Below, piece after piece: positions 1-8,152 of a DNA stretch of 64,000 nucleotides. The notes below the pieces were generated by a model that was given only the letters and a program-made list of their open reading frames with translations, was not told the origin of the DNA and searched no databases. Numbering within the stretch: the first letter of the stretch is position 1; each line of letters opens with the position of its first letter. The position numbers and the translations under genes are program-made. The stretch comes from an uncultured Algibacter sp. (GTDB taxonomy: Bacteria > Bacteroidota > Bacteroidia > Flavobacteriales > Flavobacteriaceae), in contig NZ_CANMAU010000001.1 of assembly GCF_947495925.1 (NCBI RefSeq), positions 186,001 to 250,000 of the forward strand. Reading direction: 5' to 3'.

Positions 1-344
1 ACAGCCGCTCCGCCAAGAGAATGCCCAACTAATAATGTTGGCGCTTGATAATACTCTTTTAAATAATCACTAACAGCTAGTAAGTCCTTAACATTCGCAG
101 AAAAATAACTTTCAGAAAATTCACCTTCACTTTTCCCTAAACCTGTAAAATCAAAGCGCACCACACCAAAACCATACGTTGTTAGAGACCTGCTTATGTG
201 CTTTACTGCTCCTAAGGTACTGCTACATGTAAAACAGTGTGCAAAAATCGCATAATGTTTTGGTTTTTGATCAGCAGGTAACTCCAAAAAAGCTTGTAAT
301 TTGAGCCCTTTTTCATTTTGAATACTAAGTTTTAAACTACTCAT
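1..344 (-). CDS. Alpha/beta hydrolase (3' part cut by window edge)
   Basis: The N-terminal ~114 residues of an alpha/beta hydrolase are visible; the C-terminus lies outside the window. The translation begins MSSLKLSIQNEKG and contains HCFTCSS (oxyanion-loop region), a VRFDFTGLGKSEG strand-turn and the nucleophile elbow GHSLGG, all typical of serine hydrolases. In many Bacteroidota this fold is fused to a C-terminal OsmC domain, but that part cannot be seen here. The ATG overlaps the stop of the upstream MsrA-like gene (ATGA overlap), so it is probably the last-transcribed visible member of the redox-repair operon. Substrate unknown. Confidence 0.8.
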   Translation of the reverse strand, partial: MSSLKLSIQNEKGLKLQAFLELPADQKPKHYAIFAHCFTCSSTLGAVKHISRSLTTYGFGVVRFDFTGLGKSEGEFSESYFSANVKDLLAVSDYLKEYYQAPTLLVGHSLGGAA

Positions 345-856
345 TTTTTTAAGTGTTTTAATTTTTTCTTGTCGGTGTATATTGAAAACTGCATTAACAA
401 TTGGTCTAGTTTCGGATTAATAAAATTTTCACAAAAAGGTTTCTTAGGGTTTTTAAAGTAATAGTTTTGAATTTGTTCCCTTGAGGCTCTAAAACTATTA
501 AACATCAACACCCGTGTAATTAATTTGTTCTTAAGTTGAAGTTGAAACGATGCTAGAATTTCTTTCGATTCTCGTTCTTGCTCCTCTGAAAACACATAGA
601 CCGCTGAACGGTATTTAGTTCTCATGGAATGATTAGATTCACTTTTATGGGTATGTAAATGAATCTCTATCAATATTTTAAGAGAAATATCTTCAGAATC
701 AAAATGCACGATAACAGCTTCAGAAAACGAGCTATTATCCCCTATTGAAGCAACAAACCCTTGCTCAACTTTAGAAACACCAATCAAAGAATGAAATACA
801 GCCTCTGTACACCAATGACACCCTCCTCCAAATGCTATTTTCTGAATTGTTTCCAC
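341..856 (-). CDS. Divergent MsrA-like peptide-methionine sulfoxide reductase
   Basis: A 171-residue MsrA-family protein. MsrA reduces methionine-S-sulfoxide in proteins using a catalytic Cys in GCFWC(T)E. Here the motif is GGGCHWCTE (Cys13, with His for the usual Phe), and a possible resolving Cys142 is present. The YRS segment (TKYRSAVY) and the Glu matching the GHAE motif (in FSEAV) remain. The GYSGG...TYREVCSG region and the Asp before GTQYRS, present in the msrA at 3194-3730, are absent. The start is GTG, sharing one base with the selO stop (TAGTG), which implies translational coupling. It may be a specialised or weakened reductase; MsrA function is inferred, not certain. Confidence 0.7.
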   Translation of the reverse strand: METIQKIAFGGGCHWCTEAVFHSLIGVSKVEQGFVASIGDNSSFSEAVIVHFDSEDISLKILIEIHLHTHKSESNHSMRTKYRSAVYVFSEEQERESKEILASFQLQLKNKLITRVLMFNSFRASREQIQNYYFKNPKKPFCENFINPKLDQLLMQFSIYTDKKKLKHLKK

Positions 857-2418
857 TACGAGCTACACGACAACATAGAACACCCCACTTTATGTCGTGC
901 CCAATCTGGTCGTTTGGCAAACCATTTTTGATATTCAAGCTGTTCTTCGTAAGGGTGTTTTAACAGTTGAAATAGTTCGTCAATCAATTTATAATTACCC
1001 TCATCTGCATCATCAATTGCTAACTGAGCCATGTAATTTCGTAAAACATACTTAGGGTTAACCTTATTCATTTTTGCCTTTCTCTTAGAATCGGACAACG
1101 ATTCCCTATTTAACCTTTGGGCATATTTTTCAAACCAGTCAACCCAGCGTTTTTCTATGTTTCCAGTAAGCTCATCGGGTTTATAAAACGCGTCTTGAAT
1201 CACTCTCAATCCGCCTAAAACATCCTTCTTTTTGAAATCACTCAAATTCCTAAAGAAAATGGTCATATCTGTTTCAGTAAAATGTAAAACATCTTCTAAT
1301 TCCAAAATAAAGTCCTTGTCATTATCTTCTTTAATTTCCAGTCCTAATTTAGAACGAACCATATCTAATCTACCTGCATCAAAATCAATTTTGTATTGAT
1401 TTAAAATAGCCTCTAAAGGTTCTGGATCTTCAATTAATGGATAAATCGCGTTTGCCAATTGAAGTAAATTCCATAGACCAATATTAGGTTGATTTCCATA
1501 GCGGTATCGTTTATTTTGTCTATCTGTTGTATTTGGTGTCCAGCCAAAATCGTAACCTTCTAGCCATCCATACGGACCATAGTCAATAGTTAAGCCTAGA
1601 ATAGACATATTATCGGTATTCATGACACCATGCACAAAACCAACCCTCTGCCAATGAATAATCATCTTCAACGTGCGACTAGTTACTTCTTTAAAAAACT
1701 GAATATATGTCTCTTTTGATGGTGTGCCTAATTCTGAAAAATGATGTTTAATAGTATAATCGACTAATATTTTTAAACGGTCATGATCTTGTCTGGCCGC
1801 AAATATCTGGTAATTTCCAAATCGCAAAAAAGATTCAGCTGCCCTGCACACTATAGCTCCTTTTTCATAGGCTGAATTGCCATCGTACATAACATCTCGC
1901 AACACTTTATCTCCTGATAATGCTAAAGACAAGGCTCTAGTGGTTGGCACGCCTAAATGAAACATAGCCTCACTACATAAATACTCTCTAATTGAAGACC
2001 TTAAAACAGCCAAACCATCGGCGGTTCTGGAATAAGGTGTTTCTCCGGCTCCCTTTAATTGTAATGCCCAATTCTGATTATTATGCTCTACTTCAAATAA
2101 ATTGATTGCACGACCATCTCCTAACTGCCCAGCCCAATTACCAAATTGATGCCCGCCATAACACATGGCATAAGGCTTTGTATCTGGTATCACATTATTT
2201 CCAGTAAAAACTTTTAAAAACGTTTCACTTTTAATATCTGCTTCTGAAAGACCTATATTTTCTAAGATTTCAGAAGACACATGAAGTAACTCTGGTTTCG
2301 TAGTTTCCCTAGGCGATATAAAAGAATAACATGCTTCAGTAACCTGACGTCTTGTGTTCTCAAGAATAGGATCTGCTGGTAATTCTTTATTAAACTTATC
2401 TTTTATATTTATCTTCAT
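856..2418 (-). CDS. selO: SelO/YdiU family protein adenylyltransferase (pseudokinase)
   Basis: A 520-residue SelO (YdiU) protein. SelO has a protein-kinase fold with ATP bound in flipped orientation and transfers AMP to Ser/Thr/Tyr of target proteins; in E. coli, targets include a glutaredoxin, and activity responds to oxidative stress. Visible signatures are YGGHQFGNWAGQLGDGRA, QLKGAGETPYSR, the GVMNTDNMSILG catalytic-loop segment, IDYGPYG, and a C-terminal CSS like that of other SelO proteins. The segment after DYGPYG reads FGWTPNTTD and has no Cys where the E. coli protein, as I recall it, has its activation-loop Cys. The ATG overlaps the stop of the glutaredoxin-like gene by ATGA, which fits the target class known elsewhere. 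Confidence 0.9.
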   Translation of the reverse strand: MKINIKDKFNKELPADPILENTRRQVTEACYSFISPRETTKPELLHVSSEILENIGLSEADIKSETFLKVFTGNNVIPDTKPYAMCYGGHQFGNWAGQLGDGRAINLFEVEHNNQNWALQLKGAGETPYSRTADGLAVLRSSIREYLCSEAMFHLGVPTTRALSLALSGDKVLRDVMYDGNSAYEKGAIVCRAAESFLRFGNYQIFAARQDHDRLKILVDYTIKHHFSELGTPSKETYIQFFKEVTSRTLKMIIHWQRVGFVHGVMNTDNMSILGLTIDYGPYGWLEGYDFGWTPNTTDRQNKRYRYGNQPNIGLWNLLQLANAIYPLIEDPEPLEAILNQYKIDFDAGRLDMVRSKLGLEIKEDNDKDFILELEDVLHFTETDMTIFFRNLSDFKKKDVLGGLRVIQDAFYKPDELTGNIEKRWVDWFEKYAQRLNRESLSDSKRKAKMNKVNPKYVLRNYMAQLAIDDADEGNYKLIDELFQLLKHPYEEQLEYQKWFAKRPDWARHKVGCSMLSCSS

Positions 2419-2669
2419 ATTAACTTTTCAATCCACTTTTTTAAAGAGGCATCAGATGGGTTTCTTAATTTCTTATCCCCTATAGTTATAGTAGGAAAAT
2501 TGAGTTTTCTGTTTTCATATAGATTTCTTAGAGTTTCCGAAGCAACTTCATCTAATTCAACATCAAGAAACTTATAATTCAGGTTCAAATCATCTAAATA
2601 CTTTTTATAGTAGCTCGTTTTATGGCACCTTTCGATGCCATAAAGATTAATTCTTGATTTCAAAATCAC
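2415..2669 (-). CDS. Glutaredoxin-like thioredoxin-fold protein
   Basis: An 84-residue small thioredoxin-fold protein. It starts with a beta-strand (INLYGI), then a single-Cys active site ERCHKT (Cys15), and has the cis-proline loop FPTIT (Pro59) and a C-terminal helix. This is the layout of glutaredoxins, with Cys-His-Lys-Thr in place of CPYC, that is, a monothiol type. It probably handles glutathione-like or other low-molecular-weight thiol mixed disulfides in the cytoplasm. The apparent start is GTG, overlapping the redoxin stop (GTGA), and its own stop overlaps the selO start. Three consecutive overlapping genes suggest co-translation. It could be a SelO substrate; this is inference from family knowledge. 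Confidence 0.7.
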   Translation of the reverse strand: MILKSRINLYGIERCHKTSYYKKYLDDLNLNYKFLDVELDEVASETLRNLYENRKLNFPTITIGDKKLRNPSDASLKKWIEKLI

Positions 2670-3187
2670 ATCGTTTTAAGAAGCTCAATGGCTGCATCCG
2701 GATTCAAGTGAAAATCTGAAAACACAACATTATCGTACTTATCAATAAATAAGAACCAAGGTGTTCCTCCTGTTTGATAATTTTTCATAATATTAGAAAT
2801 AGATTCTCCATCATCTCCAGCGTCATAACCAAAGGGAATCTTTAAATCATATTTCTTTTGAGTCTCTCCTAGTTTTTCAAAGGTATTTTCATGATGCCCT
2901 TCAAATACAGTTTGCACTGCTAAAAAAGCAACATTATTATTAGTTTCTAATGCTTCAACCATTTTTTTTAAATTGGGCAAACCTTTACTATGGCAACCAG
3001 GACACCAACTCTGAAAACAAAAAACGACCTTGAACTTTCCTTTATAATCCGAGAGCTTTATAGGTTTAGTTTTATTTCCAAAAACATCAATCCAGTTAAC
3101 AACATCAAATTCTGGTGCTTTAAAAACATTAACATGATCTAACTGATTAGCCATATAATTATCCCTTTCTTTAAATTTAATTTTCAT
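2666..3187 (-). CDS. Thioredoxin-like redoxin with CPGC active site
   Basis: A 173-residue thioredoxin-fold protein (AhpC-TSA/TlpA-like). The core reads KVVFCFQSWCPGCHSKGLPNL with active-site Cys62-Pro-Gly-Cys65, and the cis-Pro loop is GGTPWFLFID. There is no signal peptide or lipobox, so a cytoplasmic role is likely, for example re-reducing the Msr enzymes in the same operon. An internal ATG at position 3154 (MANQLDHV) is preceded by an AGAAAGGGA purine run and may be the true start; the first ATG is kept here because it abuts msrA with a 6-base gap. The dithiol motif argues against a simple peroxiredoxin. Confidence 0.8.
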   Translation of the reverse strand: MKIKFKERDNYMANQLDHVNVFKAPEFDVVNWIDVFGNKTKPIKLSDYKGKFKVVFCFQSWCPGCHSKGLPNLKKMVEALETNNNVAFLAVQTVFEGHHENTFEKLGETQKKYDLKIPFGYDAGDDGESISNIMKNYQTGGTPWFLFIDKYDNVVFSDFHLNPDAAIELLKTM

Positions 3188-3193
3188 CTCTAA

Positions 3194-3730
3194 TCACTTC
3201 AACTTATCTGCATGAAGCTTACGTAATTTGGCCAACTTTGGAGTGATTACGAAACTACAGTAGCCTTGCGCTTGATTATTCCTGTAATAATCTTGATGTT
3301 CTTTTTCTGCTTCATAAAACACATCTAAAGCTTTTATTTCTGTAACAACTGGGTTTTCATAATAAGACGCAACCTCCTTCAAAACAACCTCCGCAATTGC
3401 CTTTTGCTTATTGTTATGATAATAAATCACCGACCGATATTGCGTACCCCTATCCGCTCCTTGCCTATTTAAAGTTGTAGGATCGTGCGTGGTCATAAAA
3501 ATTATTAGAATTTCTTCATACGAAATCACATCCGCATCAAAAGTAACCTGAACCACTTCCGCATGCCCTGTAAGTCCCGAACAAATTTCGCGATATGTTG
3601 GATGCCCAGGCGCATTTCCCCCTGAATACCCGGAAACACCCAATTCTACACCTTTCACTTCTTGAAATACAGCTTCTGTACACCAAAAACATCCACCTCC
3701 CATAGTGGCTAGTTGCAAATTTTTATTCAT
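3194..3730 (-). CDS. msrA: Peptide-methionine (S)-S-oxide reductase MsrA
   Basis: A 178-residue canonical MsrA. It reduces methionine-S-sulfoxide residues, repairing oxidised proteins, with electrons from thioredoxin. Visible are the catalytic GGGCFWCTE (Cys14), GYSGGNAPGHPTYREICSG, the GHAE glutamate, HDPTT, GTQYRSVIYYH and the C-terminal resolving Cys158 (GYCSF). There is no signal peptide. It overlaps the end of msrB by 8 bases and precedes the redoxin gene by 6 bases, so reductase and likely electron donor are co-expressed. Length and motifs are normal for the family. Confidence 0.95.
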   Translation of the reverse strand: MNKNLQLATMGGGCFWCTEAVFQEVKGVELGVSGYSGGNAPGHPTYREICSGLTGHAEVVQVTFDADVISYEEILIIFMTTHDPTTLNRQGADRGTQYRSVIYYHNNKQKAIAEVVLKEVASYYENPVVTEIKALDVFYEAEKEHQDYYRNNQAQGYCSFVITPKLAKLRKLHADKLK

Positions 3731-4184
3731 TTTCGACCTCCTTAGTTTCTAATTTCATCGATTCTGAATTAATGCAATACCTTAACCCACTTGGCTCTGG
3801 CCCATCTGGAAACACATGTCCCAAATGCCCATCACAGGTATTACACATCACCTCAACACGCACCATTCCAAAGGTGGTATCTCGTTCATATTTAATAGCA
3901 TTTTCTTTAATAGGCTGGGTAAAACTAGGCCAACCGGTACCAGAACTAAATTTAATAGTAGAATCGAACAACGGTGTATTACAACACACACAATTATACT
4001 TGCCTTCGTCATAAATTGAACAAAGCACTCCACTATGAGGCCTTTCTGTACCCTTAAGCCTGGTAATTCTATATTGCTCTGGAGTTAATAAAGCCTTCCA
4101 TTGGCTTTCTGATTTTTTCACCCGTTGGTCTGGAGTTGGATTTCCATTTACGGAAAAACTAATGACTTCTTTCCAAGTTAGCAT
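3723..4184 (-). CDS. msrB: Peptide-methionine (R)-S-oxide reductase MsrB
   Basis: A 153-residue MsrB. It reduces methionine-R-sulfoxide and so complements MsrA. Two CxxC pairs (Cys65/Cys68 and Cys114/Cys117) bind structural zinc. The family motifs GTGWPSF, GHLGHVFPDGP and the catalytic Cys137 in LRYCINSESM are all present. It is the first gene of the operon; about 200 bases with no other gene lie upstream before the divergent HD-PycTM gene. No consensus -7 box was found there. No signal sequence is visible, so it acts in the cytoplasm. Confidence 0.95.
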   Translation of the reverse strand: MLTWKEVISFSVNGNPTPDQRVKKSESQWKALLTPEQYRITRLKGTERPHSGVLCSIYDEGKYNCVCCNTPLFDSTIKFSSGTGWPSFTQPIKENAIKYERDTTFGMVRVEVMCNTCDGHLGHVFPDGPEPSGLRYCINSESMKLETKEVENE

Positions 4185-4390
4185 AAAATGTTTCCTTTCT
4201 TTTTTTAGTTAATTATTATATGCTTTTGAATATAAAGGTAGTCGAAATTACATTCAAAAAATTACATTCCTTAATAGTTTGCACATTTTGATAGCATTTA
4301 TGAAATTTTCGACCAATTAAACCGTTAACCTAATTCAAAACCTAAATCCTTAAAGTTTTAGTATTTTTACTTTATAAACAATGTTAACTC

Positions 4391-5590
4391 ATGGAAAAGC
4401 TTATTGTTGAGGCCGAAAAATTCACAACTAAATTACTAAACGAGGAGTTAGACGCTTCTTTTCTATACCACAATTTAACGCATACACAGCGTGTTGTAGA
4501 AAAAGCACAGTTGTTGGCTGAACAATCAAATTTAACTGAGGTTGAAAAAAATCACGTTACACTTGCGTCATGGCTTCATGATACAGGTTACACAAAGGAC
4601 ATAAAAAACCATGAAGAAGAAAGCGTTAAAATTGCCAAAACATTTTTAAAAGAGCAAGAATGTCCTGAAAAGGATATCGAAATTATCTGTGATCTTATTT
4701 TAGCAACCAAAATGGAGTACACTCCTAAAAGTAAGTTAGAGAAAATAATAAGAGATGCAGACTGCTCGCATATAGGAAGCAAAACGTATCTTGAAGTATC
4801 AGAACTTCTAAAAAAAGAATGGGAATTAACTTGTAACAAACACTTAACAGAGGCTGAGTGGCTTGATGAAAATATAGCATTCTTATCCACCAAACATCGT
4901 TTTAACACAACAGAAGCCGCTTTAAATTGGGACAAACGAAAAGGTAAAAACATTTCTGAATTATTAAAAGCCAAGAAAAAATTAGACGCCGAAAACAGAA
5001 AGGCAAATCAGAAAAAAGACGCTTTAAGCTTTAAAAAAAATAAGGTGGAATTACCAGAGCGTGGTATAGAAACTATGTTTAGAGTAACACTAAAAAACCA
5101 CATGGAACTTAGTAATATTGCTGATACAAAAGCCAATATTTTACTTTCTGTTAATGCTATTATAATATCTATGGTTTTATCTAATTTGGTTTCAAAATTG
5201 GATAATGCATCCAATGCCTATCTTATTATACCAACTGTAATTTTTGTACTATTCACCGTGGTATCAATGATATTATCCATTCTTGCAACTAGACCAAATA
5301 TTACCAGTGGAAAGTTTACAAAAGATGATGTGGCAAATAAAAAGGTTAATTTATTATTCTTTGGTAATTTTCATAAAATGAGCCTTAATGACTTCGAATG
5401 GGCCATGAGTGAGATGATGCAAGATAGAGACTACCTATATTCCTCAATGAAAAAAGATCTATATTTCCTAGGTTTGGTTTTAGATAGAAAATATAAAATA
5501 CTTAGAATTACCTACTCAGTGTTCATGGTTGGTATAATTATAAGTGTTTTAGCTTTTGCAATTGCTTTCCAAAGTGTTGAGATTGGATAG
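4391..5590 (+). CDS. HD phosphohydrolase fused to PycTM-type (DUF5706) membrane effector domain
   Basis: A 399-residue two-part protein. Residues ~20-190 form an HD domain with His31 (NLTHTQRV), His63-Asp64 (SWLHDTGY) and Asp124 (RDADCSHIG), a likely metal-dependent phosphohydrolase. A lysine-rich linker (~195-220) follows. Residues ~225-399 match the PycTM/DUF5706 family: helix MFRVTLKNHMELSNIADTKA, then two membrane segments (ANILLSVNAIIISMVLSNL and YLIIPTVIFVLFTVVSMIL), a conserved cytosolic part with FFGNFHKMS, and a third membrane segment near the C-terminus. PycTM proteins are membrane effectors of Pycsar anti-phage systems, gated by cyclic pyrimidine nucleotides. No cyclase gene lies nearby. 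The start ATG has no upstream gene on its strand. Confidence 0.85.
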   Translation: MEKLIVEAEKFTTKLLNEELDASFLYHNLTHTQRVVEKAQLLAEQSNLTEVEKNHVTLASWLHDTGYTKDIKNHEEESVKIAKTFLKEQECPEKDIEIICDLILATKMEYTPKSKLEKIIRDADCSHIGSKTYLEVSELLKKEWELTCNKHLTEAEWLDENIAFLSTKHRFNTTEAALNWDKRKGKNISELLKAKKKLDAENRKANQKKDALSFKKNKVELPERGIETMFRVTLKNHMELSNIADTKANILLSVNAIIISMVLSNLVSKLDNASNAYLIIPTVIFVLFTVVSMILSILATRPNITSGKFTKDDVANKKVNLLFFGNFHKMSLNDFEWAMSEMMQDRDYLYSSMKKDLYFLGLVLDRKYKILRITYSVFMVGIIISVLAFAIAFQSVEIG

Positions 5591-5591
5591 A

Positions 5592-7967
5592 TTACACTTT
5601 AATTTCCTTCATTAAATCATCATAAGTATAGAAATCTTTATCATCTTCAGTTTTGTGATAAAGCACACTTACACGAATAGCTTTAAGTCCTGTAACAGCC
5701 TGTAAATCCTGTAACTCTACAATCTCAATATCAGTATCTAAATAATGTTTAGATTGCAAAAATTTAATGTATCCTAAATACTCTCTTTCATCGTGTTTTT
5801 GCGAATAAACTATAGTAATCTTACCTTTCTCGGTTACTCTTTTCTTAGTACCCTTAATAAAAGCTTTATCTACACGTTTTTTAACAATTTCATACCGTGC
5901 ATTATATGTACCATCAACATCAAACTGTTTTTCATCCATTCTGAAACTAATAGATAGAGGTTGATTAAAAACTAAAATCATGGAGGCTACATCAAGTTGT
6001 ATCGGAAATTCAGATTGCTTTTGATAATAAGCATTTTCCATTTCACACATGACCTGAAGCTGCCATAACCTTAAGTTGTATAAGAATATTGGATTAAAGC
6101 TATCTTCTTTAGTAATAGATTCTCCAATATACATGTTATGCTCAACACCATCCGTTTTGAAACGTTCAAAAAAGTGAGGGTACATAGCCTGAGCATCAAC
6201 TTGTTTTTCATCTAAAAGCGACGCCATTTCTCTATTTATTTTAGCTATGGTATCATCGTAGTCCTTTCTATGTAAATAAAAGGTATTCCCTTTTTTGTCG
6301 ATGCGTTCAAAATACGCATCAATTTCGTCTTTTAAGGCATAAGACGATCTCACATGCTTAAACACTGGTTCGATATCTTCTTCTAAAAACGACGAAATTT
6401 GTTGTTCACTATCTACTTGAAAATTCTTATTTATATCTTCTAAGTAATCATTTATCTGATAAACAAGTTGTTCAAATATGGGCAAATCGTTTATTTGTGA
6501 AGCTTTTTCAAATAACGTTCTAGCTGCACTTAACTGCAGTGTTAAATCTAGTTTTGTAGCTCTATTTCTGGCCTCTGAAGACCCTTTAATGTCAATCTGC
6601 CCATATAGTGGATAAATGTCATCGAATGCTATTTTCTTAAAACTAGGTTTTTCTCCATTAAGACCTGCTTTTATAAAATTTTTAGCTTCTTTAGCAAAAC
6701 GCCATTTAACACTTGGGTGTACCGCAGTACATTCCTGCTGTATTATAGCTTCAATTAAATTTTCCTCTTCGCTTTTAGAACGTTGCACTGCCGACACAAT
6801 AAACGGCATAACATCTATTAATTTATTAGCATTTATACTATTAAGCACCTTTGCCTGATTTGAAACAATTTCAATAATCCCCATCAATCCATTTTCATCA
6901 GCTATAGGGGCAAAAATAGCACTCTTAATACCTTGATTATACAAACTTTTTATATGGGGCGCACATGCATTTCCTTCTAAATACACTCGATCCACATCAG
7001 ATACTGAAAAATATTTATTTTCGGTTAATAACCTTTTATAAGACCATTTGCACAAAGCATCTCCGCAGGTTTTACTCTCCAATTCTCCGAGAAGGAAACT
7101 TTGCATTCCTGCACCGTACACCCGTTCAAAAACGTCCTCATCTTCATTATATATAGAAAAACCAACCTTAATGTCGTTGATACCAAAAAGAGATCTAAAA
7201 ATATCATGGAATTCTCCCATGAAATCTTCATCCTTTCTCTTTTCCTCTCCTATAAGGGTGGTTTTAATATTTGATATGGATTGATCGTCCGTTACATCAA
7301 AAATATTTGATATTACAAAACCTTTGAAATCGTAACTGTTGGGAGGGAATTTTTCTTTCCAAAGTTCAATGTTTTCAAAATTATCAAGCAACTCATCATA
7401 ATCGGCTTGAGTAATTTCTTTAGCATTTTCTTTAGGAACTATTTCACAAAAATCCGCATTATATAGTATTTTGTAAAACCTTAAAATACCATTTTCATCA
7501 GGAATTTCATAATAAAAAGGTCTTTTAAAACTTAAATTAAAACCATAACAAAAATTCAAGATAATGGTACAGGCTATGATATAAACATCATCCTGAGGCA
7601 TGTTCTTCATCTGTAATTCAAATCCATCACCAGCAGTTTTAAGAATAGAATTAAAACGCTCTGAAGAATTAAATGTAAAATTGTGAAAAGGGACGGAAGC
7701 TGTTTTTATCTCATTCTTCGTTAAAAGAGGACTAAATGAATCCTGTAAAATACTTTTTATCTCGTGCTTTCTAGTCTCAAGAATAGAAATCTCGCTAAAT
7801 CCATCACGTAATTCTGGGTATTTCTCAGCAATTTGCAGAACATATTTTGCTCTATTAACTGCAAATTCATCATCACTTTTAGCTAAAGCTTCATACTTCT
7901 CTAAAAGTTTATTAAAGCTTATTTTAAGCTCTAACGGCGAATCAATGTTATCATTAATATCCATCAT
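5592..7967 (-). CDS. Large GAF-domain protein of unknown function
   Basis: A 791-residue soluble protein. A GAF-like sensory region is visible at about residues 260-405: FRSLFGINDIKVGFSIYNED..., then IKSAIFAPIADENGLMGIIEIVS, a typical GAF strand pair. The long flanks are alpha-helical and charged with no recognised catalytic motif. I chose the ATG at 7967 (MMDINDN) over an upstream in-frame TTG, because AAGGAT precedes it and a TAAATTTG -7 box lies just upstream. Its end is one base from the end of the convergent HD-PycTM gene, so the two mRNAs may overlap at their 3' ends. Ligand and output are unknown. Confidence 0.75.
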   Translation of the reverse strand: MMDINDNIDSPLELKISFNKLLEKYEALAKSDDEFAVNRAKYVLQIAEKYPELRDGFSEISILETRKHEIKSILQDSFSPLLTKNEIKTASVPFHNFTFNSSERFNSILKTAGDGFELQMKNMPQDDVYIIACTIILNFCYGFNLSFKRPFYYEIPDENGILRFYKILYNADFCEIVPKENAKEITQADYDELLDNFENIELWKEKFPPNSYDFKGFVISNIFDVTDDQSISNIKTTLIGEEKRKDEDFMGEFHDIFRSLFGINDIKVGFSIYNEDEDVFERVYGAGMQSFLLGELESKTCGDALCKWSYKRLLTENKYFSVSDVDRVYLEGNACAPHIKSLYNQGIKSAIFAPIADENGLMGIIEIVSNQAKVLNSINANKLIDVMPFIVSAVQRSKSEEENLIEAIIQQECTAVHPSVKWRFAKEAKNFIKAGLNGEKPSFKKIAFDDIYPLYGQIDIKGSSEARNRATKLDLTLQLSAARTLFEKASQINDLPIFEQLVYQINDYLEDINKNFQVDSEQQISSFLEEDIEPVFKHVRSSYALKDEIDAYFERIDKKGNTFYLHRKDYDDTIAKINREMASLLDEKQVDAQAMYPHFFERFKTDGVEHNMYIGESITKEDSFNPIFLYNLRLWQLQVMCEMENAYYQKQSEFPIQLDVASMILVFNQPLSISFRMDEKQFDVDGTYNARYEIVKKRVDKAFIKGTKKRVTEKGKITIVYSQKHDEREYLGYIKFLQSKHYLDTDIEIVELQDLQAVTGLKAIRVSVLYHKTEDDKDFYTYDDLMKEIKV

Positions 7968-7985
7968 ATGACTATCCTTAAAATA

Positions 7986-7993
7986 CAAATTTA
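7986..7993 (-). promoter_or_regulatory. -7 box of the GAF-protein gene
   Basis: On the minus strand this reads TAAATTTG, an exact match to the Bacteroidota -7 consensus TAnnTTTG. It lies about 18 bases upstream of the ATG at 7967, which would give a very short leader. No TTG at the usual -33 spacing is present, so this is a partial promoter call. The rest of 7968-8152 shows nothing else clear. Confidence 0.4.
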
Positions 7994-8152
7994 CAAATTA
8001 TTGATTTAGTCGGTATTAATAAGACTTCATAACAACCAAAATGTTACAAAAAGCAACCCATATTTCGAAGGTTATTTTTCAAGAAAAAAGTCTACTTAAC
8101 CTAGTACGAGTTTATTCGCCCGTTATTTCAAAAAAATAAGTGAAGTGTATTC

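Noticed and set aside
3772-4033. Short overlapping reading frames on the plus strand opposite msrB
   Set aside because: They are shadows of a well-supported gene, with no start context or recognisable domain.
4391-7967. A complete Pycsar defence system
   Set aside because: Only the effector-like domain is present; no nucleotide cyclase motif was found in the GAF protein or other neighbours.
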